From Allomyces arbusculus (lineage: Eukaryota; Blastocladiomycota; Blastocladiomycetes; Blastocladiales; Blastocladiaceae), in the NCBI GenBank assembly GCA_027604705.1, contig JADHYV010000021.1, positions 248,001 through 312,000 on the forward strand: a stretch of DNA of 64,000 bases, read 5' to 3'. Position 1 is the stretch's first letter. Every line of letters starts with the position of its first letter. The notes under the pieces are model-generated. The model had not been told where the DNA came from. It did no database searches and saw nothing but the letters and a program-made list of their open reading frames with translations. Position numbers and translations under genes: made by a program. Shown one piece after another: positions 1 through 10,911 of the stretch.

Positions 1-639
1 CGGCGCGCACGCTCCGTATGGATCCGCAGCGCGCGTTGCTGCATTGGGTCAGCCGGTTCCATGTGTATTGCGACGGATTGGATCAGCTCGGTGCGTGTCG
101 GACTCGAACGTGGCGCTGCACGGCTCTGTGCTGTGATTATGGCTGACCGACCTGCTCTGGAAACGCGTAGCCGGGTGCGGTCTCCCGTCGTCCACGGTCA
201 AGTCGCTCGGGCGACACCTGCTCAAGACGGTCGGTCCCAATGTAACTGAGGCGCTGTTGGCGTTTGTCGATGACGCACAGTTGACGACAATTCGCGACAT
301 GATGAACCAGATTATTCAGTCCAAGGCATGCCATCGCTTCGTCACTCCCCATAGCACACGCCGCAACTCACGGCTGCCTTTTCCTTTACCCAGTCGGTGG
401 CCATGTTTCGCAAGACAATTCGCACGATCGCGCAGCACTGCAAGGTCGATCTGCCCGTGACCGAGGAAGAGGACGCGGCACTCGTGGCAATGCTCGATGA
501 GACCAAGTCGAACCCGCTCGCTGACCCGCTCGTCGTGGAACTCGCATCGCAGCGCGGGATCATGGTTGTGCTGGATCCTTCGGTGCACGGAGACGCAATT
601 CGTCGCGTTTTGGAGAAGCGCCAGTCTGCAGCTAGCTGA
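1..639 (+). CDS. 3' end of an unidentified protein gene (partial, at least 3 exons)
   Basis: The coding sequence enters from outside the window. Exon up to 90 ends at a GTGCGT donor; the next exon runs 171 to about 325 or 340; the last runs 394-639 and ends in TAG/TGA-type stop after a C-terminus reading VLEKRQSAAS. The readable part is alpha-helical, with segments such as KSLGRHLLKTVGPNV and MFRKTIRTIAQHCKV. This is the style of a HEAT-repeat or karyopherin C-terminus, but I do not recognise the family and give no function. The donor of the second intron is unclear: either AAG followed by GC at 326, or GTCACT at 341; both keep the frame. Confidence 0.55.
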
Positions 640-799
640 TTGACCATGTGTTTTGCTTGATTTTTGAGAGGGGTGCTGCGAAACAAAATACACGTCTGTC
701 CGTTTTGCTCTCCATCACGATCGCGAAAGCAAGCAAATGACATTTCCAATCCTCATAACAGTCACGCCCACCCACACTCATTGCCTCCCTTAACTCAAT

Positions 800-3088
800 C
801 TACGCGGTCTCCGTCGCCAACTGCGCAACCGACGGCGCCAAACTCGACGTCGGCGCCGCGTACGCGGCCAGGGCCTCAGCACGCACCGGGTCCTCGTACG
901 AGTTGGCCTTATGCTTGGGCAAGAACTTGAACTCGGCCGGGGCCGGGCCCAAGAGCATTTCCGAAATCTTGATCCAGTCGTTGCAGTTATCCGAGGCCAT
1001 GAGCGTTTCGAGATCGTTGCGCCCGACGAACCGCGGCGGCCGTTCGTTCATCTTCTGCGGCAAGACCTCGAGCAAACCCACAGGAATGTACCGGTGCGTG
1101 AACGACAGCAGCTCGAGCAAAAAGCGGCGCGTGTTGTTAACGCCCTGCGTGTCGGAGCCCCAGTGCTCGAGACCGTACGAGGTGAATTGACGCAGCATGT
1201 CGAGCCGCTCCGACGCGGAAATGTCCCAGATGCGGCGCTCCTTGATTTCTGTTGGATGGGCGAAGGGGATGGTGAGAACCGCATTCTCGTCGCATTTCAG
1301 GGCAGAGCCGAAGCGATCGCGTACCCTGGAAAATCCACGGCTTCATGAGCGCGCCGCGGCCAATCATGATGCCGTCAACGTTGTTGTAGGTGGCGAGCTT
1401 CGAGTAGTACTCTTCGTGGGATAGCACGTCGCCGTTGCCAAACACGGGCATGTCGCCCTTGAGCTCGGCCGACGCACACTGGTTGATGTAGTCCCAGTCG
1501 GCCAGCGCCTTGTACCGCTGCTGGCGGGAGCGGCCGTGAAGCTACGAGAATCAAAATCATCAGCGACATGATCACAATATCGAGCGGACACAACAATGAC
1601 CGTGCCGTGGTGAGCGCCACACCCCAGTCGCGGAACTGCGGGATCAGGTTATGTGCGACATTCTTGTGCTTCTCCACCCCCGTGCGAATCTTGGCCGTAA
1701 TGGGGCAATCCATCACCTGGTCCATACCGCGCAAAATATCGCGCAGTCGGCCCGTCCGGTCGAGCAGCGCGGACCCGCACCCGTTGCCGTAAACCGAATC
1801 GATTGGGCAGCCCATGTTGAAATCGACAAAGTCGACAGTGCAGTCGGTGTTGATGATCTCGCACGCCTCGAGCACCATCCCAGGCTTTCCACCGGCCAGC
1901 TGCACGCCAAAGAGGTCCTCACACGGGTGCCGCTTGAGCAGTGCCCACTCGGAGAATGCTCCGGCGGTCAAACTGTGCGTGTGCGCCATTTCACCACACG
2001 TGATATCCACCCCGTACCCCTTGCACAGTCGGCGGAACGGCAGGTTGCCGACGGTCGTGAGAGGCGCAAGGTAGGTCTTACCGCGGAAATCAATGCGCGT
2101 CTTTTCGCGCCGCGTCAGCTTCAGCGTCGCGACCACATTGTCGGTTGGTTCCGGCTTCTCCACCGGCGCGGGCTTCTCCACGGGGACCGGCGCGGGCTTC
2201 GCGTCAGCCATTTTGACGTCGGACCCGGCCTCGCCTTCGGCTTCGGCGGCAGCCGCCTTGGCCACGCGCGCGGCCTCGGCGGCAGCAGCGCGCGCCTTGC
2301 CCTCCTCGCCGAGGAACTTGAGGTACTCCTTGGTGCGCGTGAACTTGAACTGTTTCTTGCGCAGGTCCTGTTGCCGGTCGCGCGTGAGTAGGTTCATAAC
2401 GGGTTTGGCTGCGGCCATGCGCGCTGCGTCGGTCAGTTGCGTGAAGCCATCTTCGGCCGTGTGCTGCTTGTGGAACCGGCAGCGAATGCCGAGTGGGCAC
2501 TTGCCGCTGGCCTCGTAGCTCGGGCAGGGGCCGTCGAGGTCCGGGTCGCGCGCGGCAAGGAAGACGTGCGGGTCGTGTTCGAAGCGGCAGCTACAGAGAG
2601 GAAGGTCACGCGTGAGGACCCCATGACCCGGCAATACGAATTCGGCACAACGAGGACGCACTTTGGCCGCGTGCACTCCTCGCCAACGGCAACAAACGAG
2701 CATATCTGCACGGCCTCGACAACGTGGCCGCGCGGACGGTCCTTGTTCTGTCCCGTGAATTTCTTCTTGTCCTTCTTGTTCCGCATCGCCTTGGCGGGTC
2801 GTTCGGACACGTCGTTGGCGGGCCGCTTACGGTCATTGTCGGGCTGCTCGTCGGCGGGCTCGGAGACGGGCTCGGAGACGGGTACGGGCACGGGCGCGGG
2901 TACGGGTGCGGGCGCAGCGTGAGGGATGGGCAAGAGGAATCTGGGCACGCGGAGCAGAGCGCGTCAGCATTTAGTGCTGATTGAGGGGATGCTTTGGTCC
3001 ATGGATTGGTCGGCATAATTCACTCTTTCTTGACGGGGGCGACGCCGCTCGAGCGGGTCAGTGCGGGCTCTTCGTTCGAGGCTGTCAT
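800..3088 (-). CDS. DUS3: tRNA-dihydrouridine(47) synthase (NAD(P)+), Dus3 type
   Basis: Flavoenzyme that reduces uridine 47 in the variable loop of cytoplasmic tRNAs. Five exons read as 3088-3024, 2940-2662, 2590-1606, 1541-1325 and 1248-800, giving 664 residues. The N-terminus contains the Dus3-like start [10 protein letters not shown], then a charged linker and two CCCH zinc fingers (second: [13 protein letters not shown]). The TIM barrel carries the family motif [14 protein letters not shown], whose GCP cysteine is the usual catalytic acid, [10 protein letters not shown], and the very conserved C-terminal [17 protein letters not shown] and [10 protein letters not shown]. Start chosen at the ATG of 3088 because it supplies the conserved GVAP-KKEF block by splicing; the later in-frame reading from 2948 begins with GTG. 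The intron at 1542-1605 appears to use a GC donor. Divergent from the adenylosuccinate synthetase gene. Confidence 0.95.
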
Positions 3089-3874
3089 GGTGGGCAATTC
3101 GCGTCGTAACAAGGGTGCCTCTGTGCGTCGTCGTGCTCGCTCGCAGGTCCCAGGCTGGTCGTTGCAATTGGCGGTGCGGTGTGCCGCTACTGTGTACTAA
3201 GGTCAGGTGGGAGCCACAGGTGCCGTTGCATGATGGGAGGGATTGTTGCCATGCACATGCGCCTCCGGTGTTGACCGCTTCTCACGAGACCATTTGCGGC
3301 GCCATCATTCCAAGTTTGCGAGGCTCACAGCGGGAAAGGGGCCCACGCGGGACGAGTTCATCTTGAGATTGTGATGAAGCAAGCTGCACGCTGCACACGA
3401 CCACCGCGCCCTGCATGGGACTGGCTCCCATTTTCGTGATCCGGCCCTTCCACAGCAACCATCACGCACGTTTCCGACGCGCGCCGCAACGCCCCACGAC
3501 GCGACCCGCCCGACCCTTCAAATACCGCGCCGGGCCCACTCCGTCCTGGCTCGGTTTGGGTGTCCCGCCAACGTAGGTGCCCCGCTACCCTTTTCTCTTC
3601 CTCTCTCTCAAGCATGACAAGTTTATGATGAACGGTGATCAACGGCAACCGGCACCGGCGTTCTCAAGCTGTGTCTGTCGACACGATCAAGTGCCGACAC
3701 GACCTGCACCATGATCACCGTGCCCGTGCCATCACGCTGCTGCAACGCGTCCAGCAACTGATGATTTCGACGCTGCCGTCCCTTCCTCCAACGCTCTCGC
3801 TACGCTCCTGCTGCGATGCGCTCCGCCCGCCCATATAGTTCCATCACTTTTCCTCGAACTTCTCCACCACCATC
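3089..3874. promoter_or_regulatory. Shared divergent promoter region between DUS3 and adenylosuccinate synthetase
   Basis: A 786 nt stretch between two divergent start codons, with no coding signal that I can support. It should hold both promoters. A TATATAG-like string lies near 3829-3836, about 40 nt before the adenylosuccinate synthetase ATG; pyrimidine-rich DNA (CTCTTCCTCTCTCTC) lies near 3595-3612. No operator could be named. Confidence 0.45.
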
Positions 3875-5291
3875 ATGTCTGGTCTGAGCACGAACGGCGC
3901 GACCGTGGTTCTCGGCGCGCAGTGGGGTGACGAGGGCAAGGGCAAGCTCGTCGACGTGCTCGCGCAGGATGCCGACGTTGTTGCGCGCTGCCAGGTGCGT
4001 TTTCTCGTTCCTGCTCTCGCTCCCGGCTCCACGAATTGTGTCTCTGCCCGTCGCGCCGTGCCGTGCCGCCCCAAACTTACCCACGAGCCGTTCTCTCTCT
4101 GCCGCGGTTTTCCAGGGCGGCAACAACGCGGGCCACACGATCGTCGTGGACGGCAAGAAGTTCGACTTCCACATGCTGCCGTCGGGCCTGATCAACCCCA
4201 AGTGCGTCTCGGTCATTGGCAACGGCGTCGTCGTGCACCTGCCGTCGCTCTTCCAGGAGCTCGAGACGACCGAGTCCAAGGGGATCTCGTGCGCGGGTCG
4301 CCTGCTCGTGTCGGACCGCGCGCACCTGGTCTTTGATGTGCACCAGGTCGTCGACGGGTTGCGCGAAGTGGAGCGTGGTGGATCTAACATTGGCACGACG
4401 CGCCGCGGCATTGGCCCCGCCTATTCGTCCAAGGCGTCGCGGTCGGGTCTGCGCGTGCACCACCTTTACCATCCCGAGGCGTTCGAGGAGGCGATGCGCA
4501 AGTTTGTCGCGAACCGCAAGAAGCGGTACGGCGAGTTTGCCTACGACGTGGACGCCGAGGTGAAGCGGTACCGCGAGTTTGCGGCCAAGCTCAAGCCCAT
4601 GGTCGTCGACACAATCCCCTACCTGAACCAGGCCCTCAACGACAAGAAGCGCGTGCTCGTGGAGGGCGCCAACGCGGCGATGCTCGACATTGATTTCGGC
4701 ACTTACCCTTACGTGACCTCGTCGAACACGACTGTCGGCGGTGTGTGCACTGGGCTCGGCATTGCGCCGACGCGGCTCGGCAAGGTGATTGGTGTCGTCA
4801 AGGCCTACACGACGCGCGTCGGCGGCGGCCCCTTTCCGACCGAGCAGCTCAACGCCGTCGGTGAGCACCTGCAGACGGTCGGTGCCGAGTTTGGTGTGAC
4901 GACCGGCCGCAAGCGGCGGTGCGGGTGGCTCGACATGGTCGTCCTGCGGCACTCGCACGCGCTCAACGGTTACACGTGCACGAACCTGACCAAGTTGGAC
5001 GTTCTCGACCAGCTGCCGGAAATCAAGATTGGCGTGCGGTACCGCCACACCAAGTCGGGCCAGATCGTCGACCACTTCCCGGCCGACCTCGACTTCTTGG
5101 CCGAGTGCGACGTCGAGTACGAGACGCTGCCGGGTTGGATGACGGATATCTCCAAGGTGCGTCACTGGAAGGACCTGCCCAAGAACGCGCAGACGTATGT
5201 GCGCCGCATTGAGCAACTCATGGGCGTGCCGATCGAGTGGGTCGGTGTGGGTGCCGGCCGCGACGCGCTCTTGACCGTGCCGCGCGCATAA
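3875..5291 (+). CDS. ADE12: Adenylosuccinate synthetase
   Basis: Catalyses IMP + aspartate + GTP to adenylosuccinate, the first committed step from IMP to AMP, in the cytosol. Two exons, 3875-3994 and 4116-5291, join to 431 residues, the usual family length. Visible motifs in order: [14 protein letters not shown] (glycine-rich GTP/IMP loop), GGNNAGHT (placed across the splice junction), [16 protein letters not shown], the [20 protein letters not shown] block, and [12 protein letters not shown]. The intron of 121 nt has a GTGCGT donor and TTCCAG acceptor. All expected catalytic blocks are present and nothing looks broken. The window also holds a second purine gene, HPRT at 56.3-57.2 kb, but too far away to suggest shared control. 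Confidence 0.97.
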
Positions 5292-5304
5292 GCGTGGGGT
5301 TGCT

Positions 5305-5372
5305 GCCGTTTGTTCTTTTTGTTCTTTTTGTTCTTTTTGTTCTTTTTGTTTTTTGTTTTTTTTTTTTTGTTT
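5305..5372 (+). repeat. Tandem T-rich 10-bp repeat and T tract just after adenylosuccinate synthetase
   Basis: Immediately downstream of the stop codon, the 10-mer TTCTTTTTGT is repeated about four times and runs into a long T tract. It probably lies in the 3' untranslated region; U-rich RNA there could take part in 3'-end formation or RNA-protein binding. Only the repeat itself is seen. Confidence 0.8.
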
Positions 5373-5972
5373 GTTGACTCGTTCGTCTGTCTTTCGGGTC
5401 GCTTGCAGTCCCCTCCCCCCACCTCCCCGCTTCCACTGCACCTTGCTGTCCATTCTCTCTTTCCGCCGCACACGCTTCCGTGCCTAGTTCCTGTGTATAG
5501 TTTGCTTTCTTCTCGTTTGTCGCGTGGACGCGGGCCATGGCGTTGTGGATTGTTTGGGGTCTCGGGTCCCGTTGATCTTCAATAGATCCCCTTCGCGTTC
5601 ATACGTCTTGCATCCTCTTGCGTCCCAGACAAGTGCATGTTTCCGGCCTCGAATCATCTAAGCCTCTGTAGGAAGCTGTGTGGAGCTTGTTTGCAGCACC
5701 AAACGCACGCACGCGCAGCGGTGGGTGCTCAACCACAGCTGTGAGATGAACGCAACGTCGATGTGTGGTGTCAAGCCAGCAGAACGAACTCGAGAGCAAT
5801 ATCTGTTCCCCAGATCCATTACGTTTGTGCTCAAACAAAGCATGGCGCTCTGAAAGTATCGACTGGGCATGCTTTTATTGCTCACGATACTTCTTTTAAT
5901 CGTCAGTCAATCCTGGTCCGCATCCGACCTGAGCGCAACGTCACGTCCTTGTCCATCGTGGCAGCACGCGCA
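5373..5972. other. Non-coding stretch after adenylosuccinate synthetase
   Basis: No gene supported. Pyrimidine-rich near 5400-5520 (probably 3' untranslated or terminator region), then ordinary sequence without consistent coding signal. Confidence 0.5.
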
Positions 5973-7930
5973 TCACGCAGCAATGTTGCCGCCAACCGGT
6001 AGAAGCCCGCACTTCGAAAGCGGCGAAGCAGGAAAATGTTGAGACGCGACAGGGGCCACCTCGACCAATGACCGCTTCAAGAGATCGTTAAGCAGCGTGA
6101 CGCTTGGGATGCATTTGATCAAATCGGCACCCATGCTAGGCTGTGTAGGTAACAGGAGCTTGCTATCCTTGACCAAATCGAGAAGCGGGATCAAACTGCG
6201 CACCACATCGGCCTCACTTGAATGCATGGAAGTGAGCCGCCGACATGTCGCCAGATTCAGAACGTGTGCGGGAAACATGGCCCATCTCCCAAGCATGGGC
6301 AACCGGTCAAGGTACCAGGCCAATGCAATAGGAGATTGAATGCGATGGCACGGTAAAATGAAGCTTTCAATCTCGTCTACAGCCGGGAATACAGTCCATG
6401 CTGGATCGTGCTGGCGATAAACGTACCTGAGCAGATCCAGATTGGCAATACCCAGAGTGTGCACAAGAACCCAATGTTACTCGAGGGACGTGGTCATGGG
6501 CACCACATACTCGTCCATGAGCGCACACGCACTTGCTCCATGCCCATACACGGCGCTCACGAATGGGATGATCCAATACGGATGATGGCCGTTCCACGAG
6601 GCGCAGGGGCCAATTCCTGCTGACCCGCACCAAATCTGCTGCAGGTCATGCGATAGTGGGCTGTACTTGGCTGGTGCTTGCACATCGCCACGGCTTGCTG
6701 CTTCAAGACATTGAAACAGTGAAATGTGCGCTCGCCAAAGTGTTCACGAATCGCAAAATCAAGTCGCAGCGCCCACATTTTTTGGTTAGGCGGGGGCGAA
6801 TTGAGCATCTATGGATGACAAAAGACGGATGCCAGCCATTCGGCTGTCATGATAGCTGTTCAAACGACCAATGCTACCTGCTCGTTGGAAACGGAGAGCC
6901 AAGCGGAAAGCGAATCGATGAGGATTAAGTGCCCAAGCCCAAGCAACAAGCTGGGCAAGAACTGCCACAATGATGCAAGCAAATCGGTTGAGCTCCACAC
7001 GGTCGAGTTGGGAAATGTTGTGTGGCAATTGACAATTTGGAAAACGGAACCAATGATGGCGAGATTGAGTGGTGGAATGGAAAACGCTGCCTGCAAGCAG
7101 ATTGCAGAAGTGGGGTCACCCAACGTTTCAGCAAGCATTTTGCAGAGCATCAGCAAATTGCCAGTCCTCAGAGCATCGTCCCATTTGTTGCCATTCGCCT
7201 CGAATCGTGACACATTCAGCTGGACGATTTCGTTTCAAGCTTGACTGGGAGGAGAATACTTCACATGATGCAACACTCCAGCAAACAAAGTAGCAGGAAG
7301 CCATGGCATTTGACCACAATAATGTGATTGCAAAGACTTGTTGGAAGTATCTAATCCACGTCAAAAGCATTGCCATCGCCAACAGCCATCAGTCAGACTT
7401 GAATGGAGACGCCTTGCCAATTTACATGGATTTGTGTTCATCCAGTTCAGCATTGATGACCATGGGCCAGTTGGCCTGGTGGATGGTGGTCTTGAAGAGC
7501 TCACAAAATTGGACAGTGGACAGGAAAGTGAAGAGGCATTGGCAAGTTTGCTGCAGCTGTGCTATTGTGTGTGCATCAAGGAATGTAATACCTGTGTTCA
7601 GAACAAGGTCAGGCAACTTGAGCAGATTCAAAACCATCACTGTCATCAAGCGCCATCAAAAACACCTGGATGGGGACGCCTTGCCAATGGCGCGGCGTCT
7701 CATTCATGCAGTTCATGATGAACCTGACCACAGGCCTGTCGGCCAATTCAATGGCAGCCTTGAAGCGCTCATAAAGTTGCACCAGGGCCAGGAAAGTGGG
7801 CAGGCAGTTTATGTTTGCTGCAGCTGTGATGTTGTGCGTGCATTGAGAATTGTATTAAGTGTGGACAGGACGACGTCGGGAAAGTCGAGCAGGGTCAAGA
7901 CTATGGTTATGGTGCAGGCGTGGTGAAGAA
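5973..7930 (-). pseudogene. Decayed F-box / ankyrin-like repeat protein gene, with a duplicated F-box start
   Basis: Reading down the minus strand, two successive F-box-like starts appear: one near 7850-7920 (LDFPDVVLSTLNTILNARTT then QLQQT and a stop) and one near 7580-7649 (LPDLVLNTGITFLDAHTIAQ). These are followed, in several frames, by blocks shared with the copy at 37.0-38.4 kb: LAIIGSVFQI (about 7040), IIPFVSAVYGHGASACALMD (about 6530-6590) and LGIANLDLLRYVYRQ (about 6420-6460). The last two look like degenerate ankyrin helices. The longest open piece is 5973-6464. Frame changes and stops between the blocks make an intact protein unlikely; unrecognised introns could explain part of this. 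F-box proteins normally act as substrate receptors of SCF ubiquitin ligases, but no function can be claimed here. Confidence 0.5.
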
Positions 7931-8397
7931 GCAAGGTCAAGGAGTGTGAGTTGTTTGAATGTCATGGTGGAGTTGGTGTGGCCCTGGGTCATTTCACTGG
8001 GAAGGAAATCGACACTCGCGCTTTCATATGTGGATAGCTTCTTGGACGAGCGTTTTCCGTTAACCCTTGCAAATGTTGACCACGCTGGGCCGAACTGCAT
8101 CTGGCCCTTGGCCGGGTGGTGAAAGTCTTTCGATGTGGAGAGTCGCTGTGGAGAGTTGCTGTGTTCATTTTGCGCGAATCAGAAAAAACGTGACCGTGTT
8201 CTCCTCAGCGGTCTTGCTCTCATGAGCAGCGGCTTCTGTCAGCGCCGTCGTCGAACGAATTATCGCCCGTCCTCCAAATCAACTCCACCAACGACAATAC
8301 CACTCGCCGCAAACGATACAGATCACGCTGCGACACGCTCCCTCCACAACGGACCCGACCCCAGCGCGATCAACGACCGAATCCGATCGACGGCACC
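7931..8397. promoter_or_regulatory. Upstream region of the ENTH-protein gene
   Basis: No coding signal. A 467 nt stretch ahead of the ATG at 8398, rich in CAAC/ACC strings near 8280-8390; presumably promoter and 5' leader. Confidence 0.35.
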
Positions 8398-10271
8398 ATG
8401 AACTTTGGCAATTTTGACGTGCACGACATCAAGTCGGCCTTCAACAAAGTGTCCGTAATCCGCCTTTTTGCACGACAGTGTGGATATGCGTCTCGAGCTC
8501 AGCTCTGGCGGTTCGAGGACTTCGACCGCGCTCGGTCGATAACGACGACGCTGACTTCATTGATTGACGGATCGGCTCTGTAGGAAGGCGACGGTGATGC
8601 GTGCGTGACTTTCTTTGCGGTCGACCCGGTTGGCTCCCGCATACCCGACCGATCAAGTCTGACCGGCTCGCGGCTGCGCTGTAGAGTTGACGGAGATGGA
8701 GCAAAAGGTCAAGGAGGCCACCAACGCAGAAGCGTGGGGGGCCAGCTCCAGTCTCATGCAAGAGATTGCGTATGTTTCCTTTTGCGATTGCTTGAGCACG
8801 TTCGTCGAGTCGGAAAACTGACCGCTCACGAATTGTCGTCCTCTTCCTCGGTCACTTGCGAGCAGCAAGGGCACCTACGACTAGTACGTCTCGATCCATG
8901 CCGATTGTCGACGCATACCGCTGCTCCTCGATCGTTACTGACCTCGACGCGAATCACGCGCGCAGCCAAGGGTTCAACGAGATTATGCCGGCCATTTACA
9001 AGCGGTTCACGGCCGAGGGCGGGCACACGTGGCGCAACGTGTACAAGGTGCGTCGTTGTTTGCATTGCATCGGGTCACCCGACCCGTCCTCGAATTTGAC
9101 ACGTCGCTTCTCCTCGGCATCCAGGCCCTGACGCTCATCGAGTACCTGATCAAGAACGGGTCGGAGCGTGTCGTCGAGTACGTGCGGTCGCACACGTACG
9201 AGCTCAAGACGTGCCTCAACTTCACCTACATTGACGAAAAGGGCAAGGACCAAGGGATCAACGGTTCGTTTATCCAACGACCGTGCCCCCTTCACCTTTC
9301 TTTCACTCACTTGCGGCCCGCTCTGCCCACCAGTCCGCCACCGCGCACAGCAAATCCTCGACCTGCTCGCCAACGAGTCGCTGATCGCTGACGAGCGCCG
9401 CAAAGCCGCCGAGAACAAGTCCAAGTACGGCGGTGTCGGGTCCGACGGCGCGCGCGCCGGCGGATTCGGGAACAACATGCCCACCGCCACCACCACGACT
9501 GGAACCAAGTACGGCGGGTTCGGGTCGGACGCCATGCGCAACGACGGGTACGCCGCGCCTAATTCGCCCGTGACCCCGTCGCCCGCGACTCCCGCAGCCG
9601 CCGCGGCGGCGTCGCGCGGGTTTGGTGCGGCTCCGGCGGCAGCGGCACCCCCAAAGCCGGCGCCCGTCGCGGACTTGCTCGGGTTCGACGACTTTGTTGC
9701 CGCGCCGCCCAAGCCGCAAGCGCAGCAGCAGAATGACGAGTGGGGCGACTTTGCCGCGCCCGCGCTGCCCGCACGTCCTACGGCCGCGTTCACCATGAAC
9801 GCGGCGCCGGTGCTCCCGCCGCGCGCGTCGGTCAAGCCCGCGGCCCCGGTGCCGGGTGACGACTTTGCTGACTTTGTTTCGGCGCCCGCGGCGGCGCGCC
9901 CGGCTCAGCCGCAGCAGCAGGCCGCGGCGTTTACCAACGGCGGGTCGCTCTTTGCCGCTCAGCAGCAGCCCGCGCCGGCGATGGCCGCCAGCGGGTTCGG
10001 TTCGTTCCCGGCGATGAATCCGGTCCCGTCGGTGTCCACGGGCACGACGGCTTTCTCGACGACGGCGGTAGCCGGGTCGCCGACGCCCACGACCAATACG
10101 GCATCGCCCACACAAGCGAACCCGCTCTGGAATAATGCGCTCGTGAACTTGGACGGGCTGTCGCAGTTTGCGCCCAAGCAGGAAGCCCCCGCAGGGCCGT
10201 CGATGAATTCGATGATGGCGCCCGGGCAGCAGCAGTCGCAGTCGCAGCAGCCGATGGGGATGGGCATGGGA

Positions 10272-10304
<33 letters not shown>

Positions 10305-10685
10305 GGGATGCAGCAGCAGCAGCAGCCGGCGCGTCCGGCTATGGGGATGGGCATGGGTATGGGCGGGTTCGGGATGCAGGGCGGGTTCGTCGGGCAGCAA
10401 CAAGCGCAGCCGTCGCAGCAGCAGTTTGGCGCGTTTGGTGGCCAGCAGCAGCAATTCGGCGCGTTCGGCGTGCAGCAACAACAGCCGCAGCTGCAGCAGC
10501 AGTTTGGCGCGTTTGGCGGGCAGCAGCAGCAGGCGCAGTTCGGCGCATTCCCGGGCGCGCCGATGGGCGGGGCTGTCATGGGCGCGATGCCGCCCAAGGT
10601 CGGTGGGAACGCGATGATGGGCCAGCCGCAGCAGCAACAGCAACAGGGCGCCCGCCCGCAAGGGAATGGCGGGTTTTTTATGTGA
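8398..10685 (+). CDS. ENT3: ENTH-domain clathrin adaptor, epsinR/Ent3 type
   Basis: Membrane-binding adaptor for clathrin transport between trans-Golgi and endosomes. Six exons (8398-8448, 8687-8769, 8866-8883, 8966-9047, 9125-9263, 9334-10685) give 574 residues; the third exon is only 18 nt. The ENTH domain fills about residues 5-155: KVKEATNAEAWG, FNEIMPAIYKRFT, LTLIEYLIKNGSERVVEYV, DEKGKDQGINVRHRAQ. FNEIMP-IYKRF and YIDEKGKDQGIN favour the epsinR/Ent3 branch over classic epsins. The disordered tail has a clathrin-box-like DLLGFDDF and acidic-phenylalanine motifs (DEWGDF, DDFADF) of the kind bound by AP-1/GGA ear domains, then a Met-Gly repeat and Gln-rich blocks. The first intron (238 nt) is the least certain junction. 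Convergent with RRP42 at 226 nt. Confidence 0.92.
10251..10318 (+). repeat. In-frame ATGGGC minisatellite (Met-Gly repeat) inside the ENTH gene
   Basis: About nine copies of the hexamer ATGGGC or ATGGGA/ATGGGG lie in frame, encoding a Met-Gly run, followed by CAG repeats for Gln. A second short Met-Gly run is at about 10340-10372. Such coding tandem repeats tend to vary in length. Confidence 0.9.
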
Positions 10686-10911
10686 GCCGGCGGTACCGGC
10701 GGTGGGATGGGACGACTTGAGTCGCGATCGGTCGAGGGAGGGAGTGGTTTGGACTGGAGTTGTGGGACTTGTTCATTGTTTTGGTTTCCAGTAGTTGAAG
10801 AGAGATGATTTGGCGTAATTCCAGTGCCCACACTCCGAGGACGCTTGTCTGTGAGCGCGACCCAAGCGGAAAGACTCGCGCGGCACACAGCGGGCAAAAA
10901 CGATTCTGATT

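Noticed and set aside
326-393. Second GC-AG intron in the partial gene at the left edge
   Set aside because: A GTCACT donor at 341 also keeps the frame, so a GC donor cannot be claimed.
4077-5471. 464-codon minus-strand frame opposite adenylosuccinate synthetase
   Set aside because: Shadow of an enzyme gene with complete motifs on the other strand; its N-terminal Lys/Asn runs are translation of the T-rich repeat.
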